NCBI GenBank assembly: GCA_018985235.1
Contig: JADGIG010000150.1
Coordinates: forward strand, 1-15,465
Reading direction: 5' to 3'
Length of the DNA stretch: 15,465 bases
Source: Sanchytrium tribonematis
Lineage: Eukaryota > Sanchytriomycota > Sanchytriomycetes > Sanchytriales > Sanchytriaceae
The notes under the pieces were generated by a model that saw nothing but the letters and a program-made list of their open reading frames with translations, had not been told where the DNA came from and searched no databases. Made by a program: the position numbers and the translations under genes. Position 1 is the stretch's first letter; every line of letters starts with the position of its first letter. Of this stretch, positions 1-6,806 are shown piece after piece.

Positions 1-73
1 CATATCTGATAATTGTGGATTAAATGGTAAAATAGGTATTTTAAACATTTCTGGTGGCATATAGGTCACTGTA
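1..73 (-). pseudogene. Distal fragment of LINE-interrupted protein kinase (starts at the MPPE motif; continues off the left edge)
   Basis: Read on the minus strand from 73 down to 1, in the frame of the kinase fragment at 5008-5575, this stretch encodes the rest of the activation segment: T-V-T-Y-M-P-P-E followed by about 16 more residues to the window edge without a stop. MPPE takes the place of the kinase APE motif, which closes the activation segment. The other part of the gene ends at the same T-V-T-Y codons, 4.95 kb away on the far side of the retrotransposon, because those codons lie inside the duplicated target site. Removing the element and one copy of the duplication would join the two parts in frame. 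The C-lobe must lie left of the window and cannot be assessed. Confidence 0.85.
59..73. repeat. Target-site duplication, left copy (15 bp)
   Basis: ATATAGGTCACTGTA occurs here and again, identically, at 5008-5022, directly flanking the retrotransposon. The last A may belong to the element rather than the target, which would make the duplication 14 bp. A 14-15 bp perfect duplication is typical of target-primed insertion by an endonuclease-bearing LINE. Its lack of divergence suggests a recent event. Confidence 0.93.
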
Positions 74-3000
74 TGACACAAGGAGATGAGTCATTTTTAA
101 CTGCAAAGGCAAAGTCCATTGTAGACGGCATTTTCGACGCCGATTTAAGCGAAGATTTAACGCAACTATTTATTACTAACTTAAAGATCCCTAAAGGCAC
201 AATATCAGACCATTTGAAGGGAATTTTAGCTGCAGAAAGTGAGAAAACCAACATGTATACAATTAAGAGATGTGTATTTGCTAAGAACACAACCGTACTT
301 GAAATAGTGATCCCAAAGAAGAATATAAAGTATATTGCAAAAGCAATTGAAAAATTGGCAAAAGATCCCAAAGCAAAGCGAATCTTCCAGAAAGCCAAAT
401 TGCGTGATCAATCACGCTATTACAAGTTTATCAATTCTCTATCAAATGATGAGAAGATTAAAGAGAAGAAGAGATTACAAAGTGCCATTTACGACATTTC
501 CTTTTCTATCCAAGAATCTAAATCCGATTATAGATTCCACAGCCATGTCAGTGAGTGTTTATTAGATGCCATTTGCATCATGTTCCCTGGATATGATAAA
601 GTGACTTTCAGAGGGAAAGTAAAGGCATTTGTGGATAAACAAATGAAGAAAAGCAAGAGAAGAATTAAATTTAAAGAAAATGTTGAAATCGATGAAGACG
701 ATGATTTGGTTGATGATTTTGATGACTTGAAATGTGCTTTTGGCATTAGTGATGATGATTCTACAAGTGGATCATCCTTTGATTTTGATGCAATGTCAAA
801 TGGAAACCAAACTAATCAAAGTGATGACAATATTTCATTGTCATTGAGCGAGCCAAAATTGCAACAAAAAGTGCCAACTGTTCCACCTGCTCCCAAATGT
901 GTGCCATACACAGTGACTGTTGTACACAACAATGTACTAAAACAACTGCCATTGACCGATCAAATGTCAGTGGCACAATTATTGAATGACATGGTCGATA
1001 TTGAGTTTGTTTATTACAATATGAAATTGTTGACTAATTGGAATGTGCAATTAGAGCACAACTGTCTAGTGTATGTCGTGACTGAGCCAGTAAAGATGCA
1101 AGCAGTGACATATTTGATGGATGGCAAATCACATGATTTGAATTATCCATTTCAGACACCATTTGAATTCATGGTGACTCCCTTGATAATGTCTTGTCCA
1201 ACTACTCTTGACATTTCCGTGAATGGGATCAAATTTAATGGGGTAAATGCACCTCGAAATGGCATTTTGCTAATTGAAATCAATTCAGTAAAAACCATCC
1301 AATCTTACTCAGTCTTCTTTCAACACTTCTCCAACAAGCTAAAATGTGTTGAAATTACTGATGGTCACTCTCTCTTTGATTTTGTGAGGGAAAATATGGC
1401 AAATGAGAAATTATTTGATTTAAATGGGGTACTACAATTAAAGGATTGTAAATTGAATGTCAATGATACTATTATGGTGACTGGAAAGTCAAGGGGTGGC
1501 TCTAGATCTGGTACAATAAATATTAGCGCAAAAATGCCAGTTGTGGGAAATCACAGAATTGAACCTGGTGGCACTGATGATAATTGGAATGAATCACACT
1601 ATTACTTGAGGACAAGGAAATACACGAATATTCACCGCAATTTTCGTTGTTTTGATGATGATGTGGGCCCTGAAATCTTTGAAATTGGGGATTCAATTCG
1701 TATTGGCTATTATAATTGTGATGGATTAAGGACCCGTGAGGCTTTTATCTTATCGGAAATGGATAGACTGGATATAAATATGATGTTTGTGGCAGAATGC
1801 AAACTAAAATCTACTGTTTCACTCCCATCTCCATTCATTGTACAAAGTGGATGTACAAATGATGGGAATTATGGAATGGCACTGGTCATAAACAGTCGCC
1901 TTCATCACCAGGGGCACATCAATGTGATTTCTGTGCGTTTTGATCATATACTGCTTAAAATAGATTCATTAAAGATTTGTGGAATCTATATTCCATCCCA
2001 AGTTGTCAACAAGACATCATATTTCAATAATTTACTGAGAATAGCAGGTAAATCGGCACTTTTTATTGGAGATTCTAATGTTAGAGCAGATCCAAGTGGG
2101 ATCAACCCACAAGTTACTGGATTTCTAGACTTTGTCTATGAAAAGGGATTGAATCTAATTATACCAAACAACTCTGATTTCTCATATTGTCATTATAATT
2201 CTCCTAGATCCTCGATGGTGGATTATGCATTAATTCCAAACACATTCAACGGACAAATTGAAGTCGTTGCATCTCAATACAGCTGCAGTAATCATTTACC
2301 AATTGTGATGAATATTACAATGCCCAATTCTTGTAAAGACCTCATTCTTGGAAAGGAAAGGAAAATTAAAACGTACAAATTTTACAATAAATATAAAAAA
2401 GAAGATGGTACAGTTGTGTATCCATCCAGGGAAGAGTATTTAAACTTGAGCGGTGCCAGATTGCGCTCTATCCAAATTGAATTCCATAATTTTGTTTCTT
2501 CTGGGTCTCTCAATGACGCATCAAATCTGCTTTCTGATTGTTTATTGCAAGTTGCGGCTGATTGTAAAAGTATTGGATATACTAAAAGTCGACCATATCT
2601 CATTCCTGAACACTTAAAGAAATACAAGGATTCTTTTACTAATCCACAATTGGTTTCAAGTGATCAAAATCATTTTAAGGAGTATTACAAGAATCAAAAT
2701 GCTGCTTTGAAAGCCAATTCTTCAAAAAGAGATGAATTAGATTCCTGTGAATTGCTTAAAATGGCCAAAACGGCTAAACACTTCAAATTTGAAAAGAAAA
2801 CTATGCTAGATTTTACTGAAATTGAGCCTATGGCTGAGAAATTAGTTCACAAAAAGTGGATTCAAAGCGTTGATGAAGATTTCACCAGTGTTCTTCCGAC
2901 AGATTTTCAGTCAGACTGCTTTCCAATATCTGTTTCTGAAGTTGAAACACACTTGAATTTGATGCCAAAAAATAAGAGTTGTGGCACTGATAAACTACCC

Positions 3001-4980
3001 ATAGAACTGATAAAATTTGGAGATCCATTGATAATTGAAATGATTAATTCAAGTAGGAATATAATTGATCATCGCCATTTGGGATTGACATCACATGTCA
3101 AGAAATTGTTGGAAAAGATCTTTAAAAGTCGTTATTTTTCATGTTTTGAAACATCCAAATCACAATATGGATACAAGCCAAAATGTTCGTATTTAGATGC
3201 TGTGAAAGATTTAGATGAAGCTCAGAAGCGATTGAATAAATTATCACCCACGTATTGTACCAAAAAGTATGATATACGTGGTGCTTTCGATTCGGTTTCA
3301 AGATTGCAAATTTGCAATTTAATTGATCAAGTTGTGCCAAACAAAGTAGATGCACATTTAATGAAATTGATGGTTGTGCACCAGAATGTGACATTAAGAT
3401 TGGGACCATGCTACTCTAAAGTTTTTACCACAAATTGTGGTGTCATACAAGGGAGCGTCTTAAGCCCCTTGTATTTTGCAAAATTGATTGATAACTTGTT
3501 TTTGGATCTTAGAACTAAAAAGAGATACTTTGGTATATTTGCAGATGACATGGTTGCCCATGAGCAAGAACAAAATATTCTTGAATTGGATAAAACAATT
3601 GAAACAAGATTAAAAACTGTGAATTTAGAGTTAAATATCAAAAAATGTCAAACACTCACTAAAAGATCTACTTACTTGGGTATAAATGTGTCAGGGAAAG
3701 GACTAAATAGAGATTCTCAAATTGAAACAAATATTAAAAATGCGAATTCGGCAAAGCATAAGAATTCAACCATTGGTGCTTTTAGAGGTGCTCTAAATGA
3801 GAGTAATCTTCTTGTAATATATCAGGCAACAGTGATTCCCCATTATGAGAAGGGATTGGCTCTATTTAAGCCAATTAAAAAAATTGCAAATCGAATTAAT
3901 TCATTAATTCTAAAAGATATAAGAGATTTAACAGGTGCATCACGCACTATGAATAACAAAATGATATACACAATACTCAAATGTGATCATTTTTATTATC
4001 GATGGAATCAAATTTATTACGCATTTTCTAATCACAATATTCAACGAAATGAATTGCCATACAATCAAATTCAGCACTTTGATAAAATTTCGTATTCACT
4101 CAGACCAACCACTGTCTACTACAATATTAAAAAGACATCTCCAGCAATTCTTAAAGTCCTGAAATTGCAATTTCCACCAATCAAATTAAATGATTGCATT
4201 CTTTGCCATGGGAGTCATTCTAGTTCCAATGTGTATAAAAATCAGCATTCAATAGTTAATTGTGTTATGAAACACTTTATCAAAGCGCCAAATAACGATC
4301 CCACTCAGCAGACAATGCAAATTTCATTGGATGTTTCACTTTTGAATTACTCAATTAAAAATGACCAATTTGTACAAGAATATTATGCAAATGATCACCT
4401 ACAGCAATTCATTTATACGGACGCTAGTTCATTAGATTGCAAATCAACTGGATGTATATTTGATTGTAAAACCAATCAAATTAGAATGATTAAATTGGAC
4501 AATTTATTTATCACAAGTTCCACAAGAGCAGAAGTGGCTTGTATTGTGAATGCTATTAAAATGTTTAAAAAATCTGGTCACCAAATGCACATTTTCACGG
4601 ACAGCAAAAGTGCTATTTCAGAAATCAATGCTTTTTACAACCACGCAGATTTCCGAACCATTAAGAATCTGGATCTGATTTCTCAATGCAATTATGAAGA
4701 TATCCATCTCCATTGGGTTAAAGGACATCTAGAAAAAGCTGATCCGATGTTTTCTCGGGGAAATCAAATCTGCGATTTGGGTGCTTCACTTGCACACTCT
4801 AAAATGGTTCCTAATGGTGTTATTTTTCAAAATGTAAGTCAATCTTTCTTAGAATATCACGACAGCAGAGTCAAAAATCAAAGTACAACTGTAAATCAGT
4901 TCGCAAATAGTATTAGACATGCAACTGAAGATCAAGTGAAGCAATTTCACTCATTTTACAGCACTCTATTCAGGATTTAA
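73..4980 (+). CDS. LINE polyprotein: Ub-like modules, AP endonuclease, reverse transcriptase, zinc knuckle, RNase H (1635 aa)
   Basis: This protein would make and insert DNA copies of the element by target-primed reverse transcription. Residues 1-275 are unrecognised, with a basic patch (192-201, NLS-like) and an acidic stretch (205-218). Residues 277-338, 343-408 and 412-476 look like three ubiquitin-like folds, the last ending R-G-G (474-476). The endonuclease spans about 543-760: N548, E575, G-D-S-N (666-669), D717 and S-N-H (739-741; usually SDH). The reverse transcriptase spans about 960-1290: G-T-D-K (971-974), catalytic D1067 in a D-I-R-G-A-F-D motif, Q-G-S-V-L-S-P (1126-1132) and F-A-D-D (1156-1159). 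About 35-40 residues usual between RT blocks 1 and 2 seem missing near 992/993. A CX2CX13HX4C knuckle begins at C1375. RNase H has the full set D1450, E1487, D1510, D1568, plus H1552. The start is the first ATG; the frame stays open upstream into the target. Confidence 0.93.
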   Translation: MTQGDESFLTAKAKSIVDGIFDADLSEDLTQLFITNLKIPKGTISDHLKGILAAESEKTNMYTIKRCVFAKNTTVLEIVIPKKNIKYIAKAIEKLAKDPKAKRIFQKAKLRDQSRYYKFINSLSNDEKIKEKKRLQSAIYDISFSIQESKSDYRFHSHVSECLLDAICIMFPGYDKVTFRGKVKAFVDKQMKKSKRRIKFKENVEIDEDDDLVDDFDDLKCAFGISDDDSTSGSSFDFDAMSNGNQTNQSDDNISLSLSEPKLQQKVPTVPPAPKCVPYTVTVVHNNVLKQLPLTDQMSVAQLLNDMVDIEFVYYNMKLLTNWNVQLEHNCLVYVVTEPVKMQAVTYLMDGKSHDLNYPFQTPFEFMVTPLIMSCPTTLDISVNGIKFNGVNAPRNGILLIEINSVKTIQSYSVFFQHFSNKLKCVEITDGHSLFDFVRENMANEKLFDLNGVLQLKDCKLNVNDTIMVTGKSRGGSRSGTINISAKMPVVGNHRIEPGGTDDNWNESHYYLRTRKYTNIHRNFRCFDDDVGPEIFEIGDSIRIGYYNCDGLRTREAFILSEMDRLDINMMFVAECKLKSTVSLPSPFIVQSGCTNDGNYGMALVINSRLHHQGHINVISVRFDHILLKIDSLKICGIYIPSQVVNKTSYFNNLLRIAGKSALFIGDSNVRADPSGINPQVTGFLDFVYEKGLNLIIPNNSDFSYCHYNSPRSSMVDYALIPNTFNGQIEVVASQYSCSNHLPIVMNITMPNSCKDLILGKERKIKTYKFYNKYKKEDGTVVYPSREEYLNLSGARLRSIQIEFHNFVSSGSLNDASNLLSDCLLQVAADCKSIGYTKSRPYLIPEHLKKYKDSFTNPQLVSSDQNHFKEYYKNQNAALKANSSKRDELDSCELLKMAKTAKHFKFEKKTMLDFTEIEPMAEKLVHKKWIQSVDEDFTSVLPTDFQSDCFPISVSEVETHLNLMPKNKSCGTDKLPIELIKFGDPLIIEMINSSRNIIDHRHLGLTSHVKKLLEKIFKSRYFSCFETSKSQYGYKPKCSYLDAVKDLDEAQKRLNKLSPTYCTKKYDIRGAFDSVSRLQICNLIDQVVPNKVDAHLMKLMVVHQNVTLRLGPCYSKVFTTNCGVIQGSVLSPLYFAKLIDNLFLDLRTKKRYFGIFADDMVAHEQEQNILELDKTIETRLKTVNLELNIKKCQTLTKRSTYLGINVSGKGLNRDSQIETNIKNANSAKHKNSTIGAFRGALNESNLLVIYQATVIPHYEKGLALFKPIKKIANRINSLILKDIRDLTGASRTMNNKMIYTILKCDHFYYRWNQIYYAFSNHNIQRNELPYNQIQHFDKISYSLRPTTVYYNIKKTSPAILKVLKLQFPPIKLNDCILCHGSHSSSNVYKNQHSIVNCVMKHFIKAPNNDPTQQTMQISLDVSLLNYSIKNDQFVQEYYANDHLQQFIYTDASSLDCKSTGCIFDCKTNQIRMIKLDNLFITSSTRAEVACIVNAIKMFKKSGHQMHIFTDSKSAISEINAFYNHADFRTIKNLDLISQCNYEDIHLHWVKGHLEKADPMFSRGNQICDLGASLAHSKMVPNGVIFQNVSQSFLEYHDSRVKNQSTTVNQFANSIRHATEDQVKQFHSFYSTLFRI

Positions 4981-5007
4981 TCAATAAATCTAATACTTAA
5001 CAAAAAA
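74..5007 (+). mobile_element. Non-LTR (LINE) retrotransposon, single-ORF EN-RT-RNase H type
   Basis: The element is about 4.93 kb and lies between perfect 15-bp direct repeats. It has no long terminal repeats, carries one long ORF, and ends in AATAAA (4983-4988) followed by a short A run (5002-5008), as expected for insertion of a polyadenylated transcript. It is inserted antisense into a protein-kinase gene. The 5' UTR is effectively absent: the ORF's ATG begins at the last base of the left duplication. The copy is therefore either 5'-truncated inside a longer ORF or belongs to a lineage with almost no leader. Gene order and the AP-type endonuclease place it among L1/Tad/I-like LINEs in the broad sense; I cannot assign a clade by eye. 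The uninterrupted ORF and perfect duplication suggest recent insertion. Confidence 0.93.
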
Positions 5008-5008
5008 A
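4983..5008 (+). terminator. LINE polyadenylation signal and residual poly(A) tail
   Basis: AATAAA at 4983-4988 lies 2 nt after the LINE stop codon. A run of seven A at 5002-5008 immediately precedes or overlaps the right target-site duplication. The 3' UTR is only about 20 nt. Confidence 0.8.
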
Positions 5009-5022
5009 TATAGGTCACTGTA
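5008..5022. repeat. Target-site duplication, right copy (15 bp)
   Basis: This is identical to 59-73. On the minus strand it encodes the T-V-T-Y part of the kinase activation segment, so the coding sequence itself was duplicated on insertion. Confidence 0.93.
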
Positions 5023-5575
5023 CCCATTTTATATATTATTGGATATTCATTTTTACCCGATTTATACAAATTTAGAAATTCCCAATCTGCTAATACCATT
5101 TCATCATGATTTATAAATACATTTTCAAATTTGACATCTAAATGGGCATATCCAATAGAATGGATATATGTTAATGCATTTAATATTTGAATAATGGCAT
5201 ATTTACAGAATTGTTGAAACCATATTTTGAATTTATTCCAATCATGAGGATATGCTTTATTGGCTTCATTGTCTATATGACTAAATATATCCATTTCATA
5301 ATAGGGCATGGTGATAAAGTGACATGTATTGGTTGCATTAATTACTTTTTCAATCTTACTTGCTTTAAGGGATGTTTGAATCGAGTCATGGCAAATATCT
5401 CCATTTCGACTTCACTGGATAATACCGTAGAGTGAATGGGGATGCAAATGGTTTTATTCACTTGCTGTTCTATTTTAGTAATGATGATTTGTTTGATGCC
5501 ATTTGGAGTGATTCGGTCATATTGATAGATTAAATTGGATTGCAAATTGGAGAATATGATTATGAATAGCGACAT
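5008..5575 (-). pseudogene. Proximal part of LINE-interrupted, signal-peptide-bearing protein kinase (also frameshifted)
   Basis: This encodes the N-lobe and catalytic loop of a kinase closely similar to the one at 6807-7769. It starts at ATG 5575, directly after an in-frame stop, with a hydrophobic N-terminus (M-S-L-F-I-I-I-F). Candidate ATP-binding K41 (V-N-K) and helix-C E59 are present, then R-F-K-H-P. At about 5368 the frame shifts: the first frame ends at a stop at 5342-5344, while homology continues in another frame through F-I-T-M-P-Y-Y-E-M-D. The catalytic loop is Y-A-H-L-D-V-K-F-E-N (Asp, Lys and Asn kept), and the DFG position reads D-W-E. Coding then reaches Y-K-M-G-T-V-T-Y, where the retrotransposon interrupts it; the rest is at 1-73. 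No GT...AG intron of suitable length explains the frame change, so I treat it as a 1-nt loss (or 2-nt gain). The gene appears inactive in this copy. Confidence 0.85.
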
Positions 5576-5672
5576 TTAATAGTATGTTGGATATTGTGAC
5601 ATTTTATGATGACATGGGGCATCACAAGTATATCAGATGATTAAAAATGGCGTCATTTATGAAACTATAGAA

Positions 5673-5678
5673 TTTATT
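5673..5678 (-). terminator. AATAAA signal containing the stop codon of the pseudokinase gene
   Basis: On the minus strand the last codon and stop read AAA TAA, followed by A, so AATAAA spans the TAA at 5676-5674. The distance to the next gene's ATG (5575) is 98 bp. Confidence 0.7.
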
Positions 5679-6753
5679 TGCTGCCAACTGATTCTCTTGT
5701 GAACATATGATTCAGTGCATCTTGAGCACTTATTTCATTGTTTATCAATTGATTCATAAGGTCTTCCATGTTTTTAATTGTCAATTTTAATTTCTGAGAT
5801 AACTTCATGCTGTTGTACATTTGAGAAAAACGACTTTTTCCCAAAATAGATGAATGAATCAGTTGAATAATTGGTTGAATAATTAACCCCAAATTCATCA
5901 AATCTGTTTTTTGATTTTCATTATCAAGCATAGCCAATTCAAAATTCACCAATACAAATTTCTTTTCTACATTATCGTACATGATACTAGCAGGATTGAT
6001 ATTTGAATGAGCATATCCCTTTTCATGTAAATAGACAAGTGCATTCAAGATATCATTTAAAAATTGTTTAGTAATTTCGATTATTGCAGATAGTCGAATT
6101 TCTTTTAAATTTTGATTTTGAATAAAATTAACAACTACCATTTTTACATCAACAGGAATGGCGTAGTTTGAAAATACAGAATTCAGGTTTTGTTTTAATT
6201 TTTGCGGATGGTGACCATATTCTCTCAATTGATAAGTGAGAAAATCTTCAAGTTCCTCTTGATTAATCTGAAAGCTACTAAAATATTCTAAAATGAATTG
6301 ATTGTCAATTGTTTTTAAAAATTGAAAAATATCAATCAAATCAGAATCGTATCGTTCTATTTTATATTCGACACACTTGTGTAAAATATTTTTGATCTTC
6401 TCGGTCTTTTGAATTTCTTTGCCAGTCATTTTAACAATATTTTTGTGACCATTTCCTAATTCTGTTAGTACCCTTATTTCGTTTTTGATTTCATGTTCAT
6501 TGTAATATCCTGGAATAGCGCAAATTTGTTTTACTGTATCAAAGTGTATTTTCGTGTTTTTAATGTTCAATGTATGGGTTTCTTTTTGTATTTGTCTGAA
6601 AGAGACCTGTTCTATATCTTTAGATTGAACGAGTAACGTATGACGATTAATGACATCGCCTGCACTCAAACCATAGACAATCATCAAAGTCAAAAAATGC
6701 ATTTCAAAAAGGGGAAAAGTGCCAAACACTTGCAACCCCATTGTGCCAATCAT
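5674..6753 (-). CDS. Putative secreted pseudokinase, paralogue of its two kinase neighbours (359 aa, or 342 aa from ATG at 6702)
   Basis: The kinase fold is recognisable, but the catalytic residues are lost. The N-terminus is hydrophobic; M18 (codon at 6702) starts a typical signal-peptide-like stretch M-H-F-L-T-L-M-I-V-Y-G, and either ATG could be used. K75 (T-V-K) and E92 match the β3 Lys and helix-C Glu, and H-K-N-I-V resembles the H-P-N-I-V segment. An extra 60-80 residues separate the hinge from helix E. The loop Y-A-H-S-N-I-N-P-A-S (247-256) replaces Y-A-H-L-D-I-K-P-D-N, so Asp, Lys and Asn are all changed. N-F-E (270-272) stands at DFG. The activation segment and APE motif are absent; the protein runs straight into a shortened C-lobe. 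The end, D-A-L-N-H-M, matches D-A-L-N-H-E-W in the intact neighbour. With no stops over 359 codons it looks maintained, perhaps as a secreted binding or regulatory protein (inference). Confidence 0.8.
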   Translation of the reverse strand: MIGTMGLQVFGTFPLFEMHFLTLMIVYGLSAGDVINRHTLLVQSKDIEQVSFRQIQKETHTLNIKNTKIHFDTVKQICAIPGYYNEHEIKNEIRVLTELGNGHKNIVKMTGKEIQKTEKIKNILHKCVEYKIERYDSDLIDIFQFLKTIDNQFILEYFSSFQINQEELEDFLTYQLREYGHHPQKLKQNLNSVFSNYAIPVDVKMVVVNFIQNQNLKEIRLSAIIEITKQFLNDILNALVYLHEKGYAHSNINPASIMYDNVEKKFVLVNFELAMLDNENQKTDLMNLGLIIQPIIQLIHSSILGKSRFSQMYNSMKLSQKLKLTIKNMEDLMNQLINNEISAQDALNHMFTRESVGSK

Positions 6754-6794
6754 TTTAATTCTCTTTGGTCACAAATAGTACAATGTTGTAAAAT

Positions 6795-6800
6795 TTTATT
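6795..6800 (-). terminator. AATAAA signal of the secreted kinase gene
   Basis: On the minus strand, AATAAA lies 6 nt beyond the TAA stop at 6807-6809. It sits within the 53-bp gap before the next gene's start at 6753. Confidence 0.65.
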
Positions 6801-6806
6801 TTCTTT

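Noticed and set aside
3122-3641. Antisense ORFs inside the LINE reverse transcriptase region and other short ORFs within larger genes
   Set aside because: They lie opposite or out of frame to strongly conserved coding sequence and show no domain or plausible start context.
5328-5358. An ultrashort intron explaining the frame change in the interrupted kinase
   Set aside because: The available GTAAG...AAAAAG is 15 nt, a multiple of three, and leaves a stop; a longer option removes conserved kinase sequence and gives the wrong frame.
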